The notes under the pieces are model-generated. The model worked only from the letters and a program-made list of their open reading frames with translations. It did no database searches and had not been told where the DNA came from. The position numbers and the translations under genes are program-made. Below are positions 34,673 through 43,563 of a stretch of 64,000 nt of DNA, one piece after another; the first letter of the stretch is position 1, and the number at the start of each line of letters is the position of its first letter. Source of the DNA: Nocardioides mangrovicus (lineage in GTDB: Bacteria > Actinomycetota > Actinomycetes > Propionibacteriales > Nocardioidaceae); contig NZ_RDBE01000001.1 of the NCBI RefSeq assembly GCF_003674065.1, forward strand, positions 628,599-692,598, in the 5' to 3' direction.

Positions 34673-35799
34673 GATCGTGCCTCCGAGACGGTGACGGAAT
34701 CGGTGGTCCAGGCCCGGGCCTGCTGGCTCGGGGTGAGTCCCAGACCGGGTCGGTCGGGGACGACCATCTGGCCGTCCCGGGTCTCGAGCCGCTCCTCGAA
34801 GAGCGGCTCGAGCCAGTCGAAGTGCTCCACCCAGACCGGGCCCGGGTAGCAGGCGGCCAGCTGCACGTGGAGCTCCATCGCGAAGTGCGGCGCGACGGTG
34901 AGGTGGTGCCTCGAGGCATGGGTGAGCAGGGTCAGCAGCTCGGTGATGCCGCCGACGCGGGCGGCGTCGGGCTGCAGCACGTCGACGGCCGCGGCGTCCA
35001 CCAGGGCCAGGTGCTCGCGCACCGAGGTGAGCATCTCGCCGCTGGCCACGGGCGTCGCGAGGGTGCGGGTGAGGTGGGCGTGCCCCTCGACGTCGTAGGC
35101 GTCGAGCGGCTCCTCGATCCAGACCAGCTCGAACGGCTCGAGCAGCCGGCCCATGCGCATCGCGGTGGCCCGGTCCCACTGCTGGTTGGCGTCGACCATG
35201 AGCGGCACGTCGTCACCCAGGTGGGCGCGGATCTTCTCCAGCCGCCGCAGGTCCTCGCGCCAGTCGGGCTGGCCGACCTTCACCTTGATGCCGCCGATGC
35301 CGCGCTGCAGCGCCGTGGTGGCGTTGGCGCAGACCTCGTCGACCGGGGTGTGCAGGAACCCGCCGGAGGTGTTGTACGTCGGCACCGCGTCGTGGTGGGA
35401 GCCGATCAGCTTGGCCAGCGACAGGCCGGCCCGCCGGGCCTTGAGGTCCCACAGTGCGACGTCGAAGGCCGCGATCGCCTGTATGGACAGGCCGCTGCGC
35501 CCGACGGAGGCGCCGGCCCACGCCAGCTTCGTCCACAGCCGGCCGATGTCGCTGGGGTCCTCGCCGACGAGGTCGGGCGCCACCTCGACCGCGTGCGCGT
35601 ACTGGCCGGGCCCGCCCGCGCGCTTGGAGTAGGAGAAGCCGAAGCCGTGGTGACCCTCCGCGGTGTCGATCTCCGCGAGGAGCATCGCCACCTCGGTCAT
35701 CGCCCGCTGCCGCCCGGTCAGCACCTTCGCGTCGCTGATCGGGGTCGGCAGCGGGAGCGTCACCGAGGAGACCGTGACCCGGGTGATGCGGTCGGTCAT
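34669..35799 (-). CDS. Enolase-superfamily dehydratase, L-talarate/galactarate dehydratase type
   Basis: 376 residues of the mandelate-racemase subgroup. The catalytic Lys pair lies in GIKVKVG (Lys172, Lys174). Metal ligands are Asp203 (VDANQQW), Glu229 and Glu255 (SGEML), and Asp278 and His305 (VAPHFAMELH) form the general-base dyad. The mutual spacing of these residues matches what I know of galactarate/talarate dehydratases. Reaction: aldarate to 5-dehydro-4-deoxyglucarate. It complements the glucarate dehydratase gene of the same cluster, giving entry points for both glucarate and galactarate. ATGA-type overlaps with both neighbours. Confidence 0.82.
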   Translation of the reverse strand: MTDRITRVTVSSVTLPLPTPISDAKVLTGRQRAMTEVAMLLAEIDTAEGHHGFGFSYSKRAGGPGQYAHAVEVAPDLVGEDPSDIGRLWTKLAWAGASVGRSGLSIQAIAAFDVALWDLKARRAGLSLAKLIGSHHDAVPTYNTSGGFLHTPVDEVCANATTALQRGIGGIKVKVGQPDWREDLRRLEKIRAHLGDDVPLMVDANQQWDRATAMRMGRLLEPFELVWIEEPLDAYDVEGHAHLTRTLATPVASGEMLTSVREHLALVDAAAVDVLQPDAARVGGITELLTLLTHASRHHLTVAPHFAMELHVQLAACYPGPVWVEHFDWLEPLFEERLETRDGQMVVPDRPGLGLTPSQQARAWTTDSVTVSEARS

Positions 35800-37196
35800 C
35801 GCGTGACCGCGCCGGCGTCGGTCGGCAGCCCGGCACGGGCCCGCAGGTCCAGCTCGATCTGCTCCAGCGACCGCCCCTTGGTCTCGGGCACCAGCCACCA
35901 GGTGAGGAAGAAGAGCACGACGTTGATGCCGGCGAACACGAACATCGAGCCGCCGATGCCCAGCCGCTGCGGCGCCGAGATGAGCGGGAACACGGCGGTG
36001 ACCACGCCGGTCATCGCCCACAGCACGACGCTGCTCACGCCCATGCCGGCCGGGCGGTTCTTGAGCGGGAAGACCTCGCTCATCATCACCCAGACGATCG
36101 CGCCCCAGCCCAGCTCGTAGCCGGCGAGGTAGACGATGATGAGCACGAGCATCAGCAGGCCGCGCGTGCCGGTGTCGGTGACGTTGGTGGCCACCAGCCC
36201 GGCGCCGAGCAGGCAGACCGCCATCAAGACGTTGCCCACCAGCAGCAGCGGCTTGCGGCCCCACTTGTCCACCACGAAGACCACCCACGCGGTGAACACG
36301 AACTTGGTGATCCCCAGCAGGACGCCGGAGAGCAGCGCCGCCTGCGTGGCCAGGCCCAGCGCGATCAGCATGGTCGGGTAGTAGGCGTTGATCGCGTTCA
36401 CGCCCGAGAGCTGCTGACCCGCCGCCAGGAGCACGGCCACGAAGAGCATCGGCCGCACCCACGGCTTCCAGAGGTCGCCCGGCCGGCCGCGCTGCTCGTC
36501 GATGGCGATGACCTCGCGGATGGTGGCGAGCTCGTGGTCGAGGTCGGCGTCGGACCCGTGCGACTGACGCAGCACGGCTCGCGCGGACGCCTCGTCGCCG
36601 TGCTGCAGCAGCCACCTCGGCGTCTCCGGCAGGATCGAGAGGCCGACGATGAGCACGATCGCCGGCACCGCTGCTCCGGCGAGCATGATCCGCCAGTCGC
36701 CGGACTTGCCGAGGGCGTAGCTGGTGAGGAAGGCGACGAGGATGCCCAGCACGATGAAGATCTGGTTCAGCGCGCCGAGGGCGCCGCGCAGCCGGGCCGG
36801 CGCGAGCTCGGAGAGGTACGTCGGCACCGTCGAGGACGACAGCCCCACCCCGATGCCGATGACGAACCGGCCGAAGGTCAGTACCCCGGCCGATCCGGCC
36901 ACGGTGGCGATGGCCGTGCCCACCAGCGCCACCGCGCCGGCCAGCTGGATGGTGCGCCGCCGGCCGAGCGCCTTGTTGGTGCGCGCGGAGAGGATCGCGC
37001 CGACGACGGCCCCGGCCGAGACACTGGCGGTGATGACGCCGGTGCCCCAGCTGCTCAGGTGCCACAGCTCCGTCACGAACGGCAGCACCCCGGCGACGAT
37101 GCCCAGGTCGTAGCCGAACAGCACACCCCCGAGCGCGCCGAAGAAGTAGAGCGTGAAGCGGCCGATGTTGCGAGGTGGTGCGGTTGTCTGCGCCAT
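35796..37196 (-). CDS. MFS sugar porter (SP family)
   Basis: 466 residues, 12 membrane helices. Sugar-porter signatures are seen: GALGGVLFGYDLGIVAGVLP, NKALGRRRTIQ, PETPRWLL, GQQLSGVNAINAYYPTML, DKWGRKPLLLVGN and VPETKGRSLEQIE. Proton-coupled import of a neutral or acidic sugar is expected; in this operon a uronic acid is plausible. The ATG at 37196 lies 35 bp downstream of the aldehyde dehydrogenase stop, so one operon is likely. Confidence 0.9.
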   Translation of the reverse strand: MAQTTAPPRNIGRFTLYFFGALGGVLFGYDLGIVAGVLPFVTELWHLSSWGTGVITASVSAGAVVGAILSARTNKALGRRRTIQLAGAVALVGTAIATVAGSAGVLTFGRFVIGIGVGLSSSTVPTYLSELAPARLRGALGALNQIFIVLGILVAFLTSYALGKSGDWRIMLAGAAVPAIVLIVGLSILPETPRWLLQHGDEASARAVLRQSHGSDADLDHELATIREVIAIDEQRGRPGDLWKPWVRPMLFVAVLLAAGQQLSGVNAINAYYPTMLIALGLATQAALLSGVLLGITKFVFTAWVVFVVDKWGRKPLLLVGNVLMAVCLLGAGLVATNVTDTGTRGLLMLVLIIVYLAGYELGWGAIVWVMMSEVFPLKNRPAGMGVSSVVLWAMTGVVTAVFPLISAPQRLGIGGSMFVFAGINVVLFFLTWWLVPETKGRSLEQIELDLRARAGLPTDAGAVTR

Positions 37197-37231
37197 TGCA
37201 GTGCCTCCGAGTAGGCGGTGGGGGGTTCTTC

Positions 37232-38668
37232 TCAGGGGTGAGGTGTCCCGTCGACGCGACGGGGGAGCGACCAGGGGTTGGCCTCCTGCAGGGCCGGTGG
37301 CAGCAGGGCGTCGGGGAAGCCCTGCCAGGCGACGGGGCGCAGGAAGCGCTCGATGGCGGCGGTGCCCACCGACGTCGTGGTGGGCGCGGTCGTCGCCGGG
37401 TAGGGGCCGCCGTGCTGCTGGGCCCAGGTGACGGTCACGCCGGTGGGCCACTGGTTCCACAGCAGCCGGCCGGCCAGTCGCTGCAGCGACGGCATCAGGT
37501 CGCGCACCAGGTCGGCGTCGGACTCCTCGGCCTGCACGGTCAGCGTCAGGTTCGGCTCGAGCGCGTCCAGCACGGCGCGCAGCTCGTCGGGCGAGCGGTA
37601 GGTCGCCACGACCGACGTCGGGCCGAACGCCTCCTCGGCGAGGTTCTCGACGTCGGCCAGCAGCTCCTCGGCGGTGACCCCCAGCAGCTGTGGTGCGGGC
37701 GCTTGGTGGCTGCCGCCCTCGACGGCGGCGATGCGGCCGGCGCGGGCGAGGTCGCTCACGCGCTGGGCGTAGCCGTCGGCGATCTTGTCGTTGAGCAGCG
37801 GCTGCGGCTTCGTGGTGCCGACGGCGTCGACCAGCGCCTTGTCCAGGTCGGTGCCGTCGGGCACCAGCAGCAGGCCCGGCTTCGTGCAGAACTGGCCGGC
37901 GCCCATCGTGAACGACGCCGCGAACTGCTCGGCGATCTCCGCGGCGCGGGCGTCGAGCGCGGCCTGGGTCACCACCACCGGGTTGAGGCTGCCGAGCTCG
38001 CCGTAGAACGGGATCGGCCGTGGCCGTGCGCCCGCGATGTCGAACAGCGCGCGGCCACCCTTGACCGAGCCGGTGAACGCCGCCGCGACGATGCGCGGGT
38101 CGCGCAGCGCGGCCACGCCGGCCTCGTCGCCGGCGATGACGGCGAACGCGCCGTCGGGCGCGCCGGCCCGGGCCAGCGCCTCCGTGACCACCTGGCCGGT
38201 GCGCTCGGAGAGCCGCAAGTGACCCGGGTGGGCCTTGAGCACCACCGGGCAGCCGGCGGCCAGCGCCGAGGCCGTGTCGCCCCCGGCGACGCTGAAGGCG
38301 AAGGGGAAGTTGCTGGCCGCGAACACCAGCACCGGCCCGATCGCGGTCTGCGCCCGGCGGATGTCGGGCCGTGGGCCCATCGGCCAGTCCGGGTCGGCGT
38401 GGTCGACGGTCGCGTCGAGCCAGGCGCCGTCGACCAGCACGTCGGCGAACAGGCGCAGCTGGAACGTGGTCCGCGCCAGCTCGCCCTTCAGTCGCGGCTC
38501 CGCCGGCAGGTGGCTCTCCTCGTGGGCCAGCGGCACCAGCTCGTCGGCGGCCGCGTCGAGGGCGTCGGCGACGGCGCGCAGCCAGCCGGCGCGCTCCTGC
38601 GGTGTGCTCGCGGCGAAGGGCGCCGCTGCCTCGGCGGCGGCCGTGAGGGTCTTCTCCAGATCGGTCAT
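37232..38668 (-). CDS. Aldehyde dehydrogenase, 2,5-dioxopentanoate (2-oxoglutarate semialdehyde) dehydrogenase type
   Basis: 478 residues. ASNFPFAFSVAGGDTASALAAGCPVVLKAHPGH (Asn120, Lys145) is diagnostic of the ketoglutarate-semialdehyde dehydrogenase subgroup. Catalytic Glu224 (FYGELGSLNP) and Cys261 (AGQFCTKPG) are present. It oxidises 2,5-dioxopentanoate to 2-oxoglutarate, the final step of the aldarate pathway encoded here. The ATG at 38668 overlaps the stop of the upstream uncharacterised gene. Confidence 0.88.
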   Translation of the reverse strand: MTDLEKTLTAAAEAAAPFAASTPQERAGWLRAVADALDAAADELVPLAHEESHLPAEPRLKGELARTTFQLRLFADVLVDGAWLDATVDHADPDWPMGPRPDIRRAQTAIGPVLVFAASNFPFAFSVAGGDTASALAAGCPVVLKAHPGHLRLSERTGQVVTEALARAGAPDGAFAVIAGDEAGVAALRDPRIVAAAFTGSVKGGRALFDIAGARPRPIPFYGELGSLNPVVVTQAALDARAAEIAEQFAASFTMGAGQFCTKPGLLLVPDGTDLDKALVDAVGTTKPQPLLNDKIADGYAQRVSDLARAGRIAAVEGGSHQAPAPQLLGVTAEELLADVENLAEEAFGPTSVVATYRSPDELRAVLDALEPNLTLTVQAEESDADLVRDLMPSLQRLAGRLLWNQWPTGVTVTWAQQHGGPYPATTAPTTTSVGTAAIERFLRPVAWQGFPDALLPPALQEANPWSLPRRVDGTPHP

Positions 38669-39651
38669 GCGCTCAGTCTTTCCAGGTCGGGCCAGCGGGC
38701 CGGGCCCGCGAGGCCGAGGTGGTAGAGGTGCAGCTCGTCGGCGCCGGCCTGTGCCAGTGCCGCGGCGTAGCCCTTCGGGTCGGGCAGTCTCGTGGGGCCG
38801 ACGGCCGTGACGTAGGCGCCGACGCGCTCGGCCTGTGTCGCCCGCACCGTGTCGGCGCCGGTGCTGGGGTCCCAGGCCTTGACGACGACGGTGCCGACGT
38901 CGGCTGCGGCCGAGGCGGTGAGGCCGGGGTTCGCGCCGGTCTCCCACGGGTCGGGCGAGGCGTGCAGGACCAGCCGGTCCCGCGAGATCGCCAGGGCGTC
39001 GACGAGCTGGCGGCGCAGCAGGTCGGTGGACTCCTGGCGCCGCTCGAGGCCGCCGGCGCCGCAGGCCTCGCAGTGGCAGGTGCTGAGCCGGCGGACGTCG
39101 TCGGCGGTCCACACCGCGTCGGTCTTCTCGTGCGTGCACTGGTGCAGCACGCCCATCTGGCCGCACGACTCCAGCACCACGCGGTGCACCGGCAGGTCGC
39201 GGACCGCCTCGACCGCCAGCACCGTGGCGTAGTCGCGCACCTCCGCATGGGAGGGGCACAGCGCCCAGGGATACGTCTCACCGAGGTGGTTGCGCACGGC
39301 GAGCTCGGGGTGCGCGGCGCCCAGCCGGGAGTCGTGCAGCAGCACCAGCCAGGCGCTGGCGGCGATACCGGCGTCGTTCAGCAACGTGAACGCCGTCTCG
39401 GCGACGTCCGCTTCGACCCAGCTCGGTCGACCCGGAGTCAGCCGGCCGAACGCCGTCTCGCGCACGGCACGGTAGACGGCGGCATGGCTGGCGATCACGC
39501 TGCTGCGCCGCGTCGACCACGGGGTCGCTGCCCGGGCGCTGTGGTAGCTCACCGCCACGGCGACCTCGTCGACGCCGAGCGAGCGGGCTCGCTCGACGAA
39601 CCCGGGCTCGACGACGTCCCAGGGGTAGGCGTAGCCGACCAGCCTCACCAT
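38665..39651 (-). CDS. Uncharacterised protein embedded in the aldarate operon
   Basis: 328 residues, not recognised. The pattern of alternating beta/alpha segments (MVRLVGYAYPWDVVEPGFVERARSLGVDEVAVAVSYHSARA, HRVVLESCGQMGV, VVVKAWDPSTGADTVRATQAERVGAYVTAVGP) suggests a TIM barrel, perhaps hydrolase- or isomerase-like. A CHCEAC cluster at about residues 198-203, with further Cys in ESCGQ and HQCTHE, could bind zinc. No signal peptide. It overlaps the genes on both sides (ATGA downstream, 7 bp upstream), so it is an integral part of the operon. A role in generating or repairing uronates is only a guess. Confidence 0.7.
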   Translation of the reverse strand: MVRLVGYAYPWDVVEPGFVERARSLGVDEVAVAVSYHSARAATPWSTRRSSVIASHAAVYRAVRETAFGRLTPGRPSWVEADVAETAFTLLNDAGIAASAWLVLLHDSRLGAAHPELAVRNHLGETYPWALCPSHAEVRDYATVLAVEAVRDLPVHRVVLESCGQMGVLHQCTHEKTDAVWTADDVRRLSTCHCEACGAGGLERRQESTDLLRRQLVDALAISRDRLVLHASPDPWETGANPGLTASAAADVGTVVVKAWDPSTGADTVRATQAERVGAYVTAVGPTRLPDPKGYAAALAQAGADELHLYHLGLAGPARWPDLERLSA

Positions 39652-40901
39652 CGAGCGGTGTTGGGCGTGAAGCCCGGCTCCCAGCGGCGCATGTAGCTGA
39701 CGTCGTCGCGGTTGGTCTGACCGCAGGTCGTGTAGCGCTCGTGTGCCCGGGCGAGGGCGTCGCGGTCGAGGCTGACGCCCAGCCCCGGGCCGGTGGGTAC
39801 GGCGACCGCGCCGCCCTCGAAGTCCAGCACGCCGGGCTCGATCACGTCGGCGGTCTTCCACGGCCAGTGCGTGTCGCAGGCGTACGTGAGCTGCCGGGTG
39901 GCGGCGGCGACGTGCACCATCGCGGCCAGGCTGATGCCCAGGTGGCTGTTGGAGTGCATCGACAGGCCCACCCCGAACGCGCCGCACGTGGTGCCCAGCG
40001 CCAGGGTGTCGCGCAGCCCGCCCCAGAAGTGGTGGTCGGAGAGCACGACGCCGACCGCCTCGGCCCGGAAGGCGGGTGCGACGTCGGCGAAGGAGACCAC
40101 GCACATGTTGGTGGCCAGCGGCATCGGTGCCCGCCGGGCCACCGCGGCCATGCCCTCGATGCCCGGGGTCGGGTCCTCGAGGTACTCCAGGACGCCGTCG
40201 AGCCGCTCGGCCACCTTCACCGAGGTGTCCACCTGCCAGGCGGCGTTGGGGTCCAGGCGCAGTGGCAGGTCGGGGAAGGCCTCGGCCAGCGCCTCGATCG
40301 CCTCGCACTCCTCCTCGGGGGCGAAGACGCCGCCCTTGAGCTTGATCGAGCCGAAGCCGTACTCCTCGATCATCGTGGTGGCCTGCCCGACGATCTCCGC
40401 GGGTGTGAGCGCGCGTCCCCAGCGGTCGCCGGAGCCGTCCTGGTGGGTCTCGTACTTGTAGAACAGGTAGGCCGAGAAGTCCACGCGATCACGGGCCGCA
40501 CCGCCCAGCAGGTCGACGACCGGGACGCCGAGCCGGTGACCCTGGGCGTCGAGGAAGGCGACCTCGATCAGCGAGTACACGCTGGCCACCGTCTTGTCGG
40601 CGGAGTAGCCGCCGATCAGGCCGTGGGCGTCGGTGACGACCGCGCCGGCCAGGGTCTCGGTGACCAGGCGCCGCAGGCCGGGCAGGTCGAACACGTCCGC
40701 CCCGGCGAGTCGCTCGACCACGCGCCGCGCCTGCTCGAGGAACGAGGCGTCGCCGTAGGACTCGCCGAGCCCGACCACGCCGTCCTCGCACTCCACCTCC
40801 AGCACGCTGCGCAGCGCCGACGGCTCGTGCACGCCCATGCAGTTGAGCAGCGGCGGGTCGGCGAAGGCGACCGGCGTGAGGGTGGCGCCCAGGACCTTCA
40901 T
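39645..40901 (-). CDS. Glucarate dehydratase
   Basis: 418 residues of the enolase superfamily. The N-terminus VTPVAFADPPLLN-type motif (TPVAFADPPLLNCMGVHEP) and SIKLKGG (Lys187, Lys189), LDPNAAW (Asp217), LEDP (Glu242), Asn265, SDHHFWGG and SMHSNSHLG (His316) are glucarate-dehydratase hallmarks. It converts D-glucarate (and L-idarate) to 5-dehydro-4-deoxyglucarate. The ATG at 40901 gives the family-like start; a GTG at 40916 overlapping the upstream stop (GTGA) is an alternative adding five residues. Confidence 0.9.
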   Translation of the reverse strand: MKVLGATLTPVAFADPPLLNCMGVHEPSALRSVLEVECEDGVVGLGESYGDASFLEQARRVVERLAGADVFDLPGLRRLVTETLAGAVVTDAHGLIGGYSADKTVASVYSLIEVAFLDAQGHRLGVPVVDLLGGAARDRVDFSAYLFYKYETHQDGSGDRWGRALTPAEIVGQATTMIEEYGFGSIKLKGGVFAPEEECEAIEALAEAFPDLPLRLDPNAAWQVDTSVKVAERLDGVLEYLEDPTPGIEGMAAVARRAPMPLATNMCVVSFADVAPAFRAEAVGVVLSDHHFWGGLRDTLALGTTCGAFGVGLSMHSNSHLGISLAAMVHVAAATRQLTYACDTHWPWKTADVIEPGVLDFEGGAVAVPTGPGLGVSLDRDALARAHERYTTCGQTNRDDVSYMRRWEPGFTPNTARW

Positions 40902-40912
40902 GCCGGCGCCCT

Positions 40913-41809
40913 TCACGAGACCGCCTTGAGGCCGGCGGTGACGATCTGGTCCAGCCGCTCGAGCTGGTCCTGCCGCGGCTCGACCAGCGGCGGACGTACG
41001 CCGCCGACGCGGTGGCCGCGCTGTCGCGCCGCGGCCTTGACCAGTGAGACCGCGAACCCGGGCGTCTCGTCGCGCAGCGCCACCAGCGGCAGGTAGAAGT
41101 CCGCGAGCAACCGGTCGGTGGTCGCGGTGTCGCCGTCGTGCAGCGCGGTGTAGAAGGCCATCGCGATCTCCGGGGCGAAGCAGTGGACGGCCGAGGAGTA
41201 GCGCGCGACGTCGATCGCGGCGTACGCGCGGGCCGAGACCTCGGCGGTGGGCAGGCCGTTGAAGAACAAGAAGGCGGCCGAGCGTGCACGCACGGCCGAG
41301 ACGATGCGGGTCATCAGGTCGACGTTGCCCAGGCCGTCCTTGAGGCCGACGACCGAGGGCAGGTCGACGAGCTCGGCCGCGGTCGACGGGGTGAACAGCC
41401 CGGTGCCGCGGTGGTAGACCACGACCGGGACCGACGAGCCGGCCACGGCGTAGCGGACGTAGTCCAGCGTGCCCTCGGGCGGGCCTGCGGTGAGGTACGG
41501 CGGCAGCAGGAGCACGCCGTCCGCACCGCCGGACTCTGCGGCACGGATCCCGGCCCGGGCGTCGGCCGCGCTGCCGCCGGCGCCCACCCACACCGGCACC
41601 CGGCCGGCGGCGGCGTCGCGGCCCGCGGCGAGCAGCGCCAGCACCTCCTGGCCCGACAGTGCGCTGAACTCGCCGGTGCCGCAGGCCAGGAACACCGCGG
41701 AGGCGCCGTCCTCGACGTGCCGGTCGACGCCCTCGGCGTACGCGGACAGGTCGAGCGTCAGGTCGGCGTCGAACGGCGTGAGCGGAAAGGCGAGCAGACC
41801 TTCGAGCAA
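40913..41809 (-). CDS. 5-dehydro-4-deoxyglucarate dehydratase
   Basis: 298 residues of the DHDPS/NAL aldolase family. CGTGEFSAL (43-51) replaces the usual GTTGE-type loop, as in KdgD proteins. Tyr132 (VVYHRGT) and the Schiff-base Lys157 (VGLKDGLG) are intact. It decarboxylates and dehydrates 5-dehydro-4-deoxyglucarate to 2,5-dioxopentanoate, linking both aldarate dehydratases to the semialdehyde dehydrogenase. First gene of the leftward operon, divergent from the IclR regulator. Confidence 0.88.
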   Translation of the reverse strand: MLEGLLAFPLTPFDADLTLDLSAYAEGVDRHVEDGASAVFLACGTGEFSALSGQEVLALLAAGRDAAAGRVPVWVGAGGSAADARAGIRAAESGGADGVLLLPPYLTAGPPEGTLDYVRYAVAGSSVPVVVYHRGTGLFTPSTAAELVDLPSVVGLKDGLGNVDLMTRIVSAVRARSAAFLFFNGLPTAEVSARAYAAIDVARYSSAVHCFAPEIAMAFYTALHDGDTATTDRLLADFYLPLVALRDETPGFAVSLVKAAARQRGHRVGGVRPPLVEPRQDQLERLDQIVTAGLKAVS

Positions 41810-41821
41810 GTGTCAGTCCTT

Positions 41822-41853
41822 TGAATAATGTTCATATACGTGAATAACGTCCA
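41822..41853 (+). promoter_or_regulatory. Imperfect direct repeat, candidate IclR operator
   Basis: TGAATAATGTTCA (41822-41834) and TGAATAACGTCCA (41841-41853) are 11/13 identical, 19 bp apart start to start, in the 62-bp divergent gap between kdgD and the IclR gene. The middle also reads as GTTCA-N6-TGAATAAC, a partial palindrome. The AT-rich island in GC-rich DNA and its position make it the likely shared operator of the uronate cluster. Confidence 0.55.
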
Positions 41854-41871
41854 CAAGTTAGGCTGCTGATC

Positions 41872-42666
41872 GTGGTGACGTCAACTGCCCCCCAGGAGCC
41901 GCCGGAGAGTGCCGGCGTGAAGTCGGCCCGTCGCGCCATCGAGCTGGTCGAGACCTTCGCGGCCGCGGACGGCTGGTTGACCGCGAGCGAGCTGCACGAG
42001 CGCACCGGCATGCCGCGCTCGAGCCTCCACGGCCTGCTCCGCACGCTGCACGAGGCGGGTTGGGTCTCCGCCGACGAGGGGCAGGGTCGCTACCGGCTCG
42101 GCGTCCGGGCGCTGATCTGCGGCACGGCCTACCTCGACCGCGACCCGGTGGCGGTCCACGCCACCCGCACGCTGGAGGACGTCCGCTCGCGCACCGGCTA
42201 CACCGCCCACTTCGCGCGCCGGCACGGCGACGAGGTGGTCTACCTCGAGACCCGCGAGTCCCAGCGCTCCACCCACCTGGTCTCCCGCGTGGGCCGGACG
42301 CTGCCCGCGCACGCGACCGCGCTGGGCAAGGCGCTGCTGGCCGAGCTGACGACCGAGGAGGTCGACCGGGTGCTGCCCGCCGAGCTGCGCCCCCTCACGC
42401 CGAACACGGTCACCGACCGGGCGGCGCTGCACGAGCAGCTGGCCCAGGTGCGCGACGAGGGTGTGGCCTCGGAGGTCGAGGAGAGCAGCCTGGGCGTGCG
42501 GTGCGTCGCGGCGGTGATCCCGTACCGGATCCCCGCCACCGACGCGCTGAGCTGCTCGATGCCGATGGAGCACTCCTCCGACCTGGCCGCCATCCGGCTC
42601 GAGGAGGTGCTGCGCGACGCGGCCGACGAGCTGGGCCGGACGCTCCGCAAGGCGGGCATCCGATGA
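41872..42666 (+). CDS. IclR-family transcriptional regulator
   Basis: 264 residues. The N-terminal winged helix (ARRAIELVETFAAADGWLTASELHERTGMPRSSLHGLLRTLHEAGWV) is followed by the IclR effector domain (GKALLAEL, and EVEESSLGVRCVAAVIPY with a Cys). GTG starts at 41872 and 41875 are adjacent. It is divergent from the aldarate operon and overlaps the uronate dehydrogenase gene (ATGA). It probably controls both in response to a pathway intermediate, likely as a repressor. Confidence 0.88.
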   Translation: MVTSTAPQEPPESAGVKSARRAIELVETFAAADGWLTASELHERTGMPRSSLHGLLRTLHEAGWVSADEGQGRYRLGVRALICGTAYLDRDPVAVHATRTLEDVRSRTGYTAHFARRHGDEVVYLETRESQRSTHLVSRVGRTLPAHATALGKALLAELTTEEVDRVLPAELRPLTPNTVTDRAALHEQLAQVRDEGVASEVEESSLGVRCVAAVIPYRIPATDALSCSMPMEHSSDLAAIRLEEVLRDAADELGRTLRKAGIR

Positions 42667-43454
42667 GCGCGACCGGCCGCGTGCTGCTGACCGGTGCCGC
42701 CGGCAACCTCGGCACGCTGCTGCGGCCCCGGCTGCGGCGCGAGGGTCGGACGCTGCGACTGCTCGACGTCGCGGCGCTGGACCCCGGCCCGGGGGAGGAG
42801 GCGCTGCAGGGCAGCGTCACCGACGCCGAGGTCATGGCACGGGCCTGCGAGGACGTCGACGCGGTCGTGCACCTCGGCGGACTGAGCCGCGAGGCGCCCT
42901 GGACCGACATCCTCGAGGTCAACATCGACGGCACCCACACCGTCCTGGAGGCCGCGCGGCTGGCCGGGGTGCCGCGGGTGGTCCTGGCCTCCAGCAACCA
43001 CGCGGTGGGGTTCCGCACCCTCGAGCCCGAGCTGCCCGCCGACTCCAGCTGCCGGCCCGACACCTACTACGGCGTCAGCAAGGCCGCGATGGAGGCGCTG
43101 GGCAGTCTCTACCACTCGCGGTTCGGCATGGACGTCGTCGCGATCCGGATCGGCTCGTGCTTCCCGACGCCGGTCGAGCTCGGCATCCGCGGGCTCTCGA
43201 CCTGGCTGTCCCCGGACGACGGCGGCCGGCTCGTCGAGGCCTGCCTGAGCGCGCCGAGCCCGGGCTTCCGCGTGGTGTGGGGCGTCAGCGACAACACCCG
43301 TCGCGTCTACTCGCTGGCCGAGGCGGAGGCGCTCGGCTACCGAAGCCAGGACGACGCCGAGGTCTACGCCGACCAGATCGAGGACCCGACCCCGCCCGGG
43401 GAGTACGTCGGCGGGCCCGCCTTCACCCAGTGCGAGCTCGGTCGGCCGAACTGA
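42663..43454 (+). CDS. udh: Uronate dehydrogenase
   Basis: 263 residues, short extended-SDR fold: GAAGNLG (11-17) for NAD, HLGG (70-73), ASSNHAVGF (Ser111), and YYGVSK with Tyr136 and Lys140. The SSNHAVGF segment and the Tyr136 numbering match bacterial uronate dehydrogenases. It oxidises D-galacturonate or D-glucuronate to the aldaro-lactone, feeding the dehydratases in the divergent operon. It has an ATGA overlap with the IclR gene. Confidence 0.88.
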   Translation: MSATGRVLLTGAAGNLGTLLRPRLRREGRTLRLLDVAALDPGPGEEALQGSVTDAEVMARACEDVDAVVHLGGLSREAPWTDILEVNIDGTHTVLEAARLAGVPRVVLASSNHAVGFRTLEPELPADSSCRPDTYYGVSKAAMEALGSLYHSRFGMDVVAIRIGSCFPTPVELGIRGLSTWLSPDDGGRLVEACLSAPSPGFRVVWGVSDNTRRVYSLAEAEALGYRSQDDAEVYADQIEDPTPPGEYVGGPAFTQCELGRPN

Positions 43455-43479
43455 GTCGTCTCGACTAGGGTGTGACGCC

Positions 43480-43555
43480 ACGGCGGTGGGGCTCGCCGGA
43501 CCGAACCGTAACGCCGGTGGGCGTCGCCAACAGTCCCTACCCGACCCGGTAGGAG
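43480..43555 (+). ncRNA. Fluoride (crcB-motif) riboswitch with ribosome-site-sequestering platform
   Basis: Aptamer pairings can be read directly. P1 is CGGCG/CGCCG (43481-43485 with 43494-43498). P2/pseudoknot strands are GGGGCT (43488-43493) with AGTCCC (43532-43537, one G-U). A stem ACGCC/GGCGT (43511-43515, 43520-43524) closes on a GGTG loop. The conserved ending CCCTAC is present. Downstream, GGTAGG (43548-43553), part of the crcB ribosome site, can pair with CCTACC (43536-43541), which overlaps the P2 strand. Fluoride binding would therefore free the ribosome site. Start codon at 43564. Confidence 0.82.
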
Positions 43556-43563
43556 TGCGCCCC

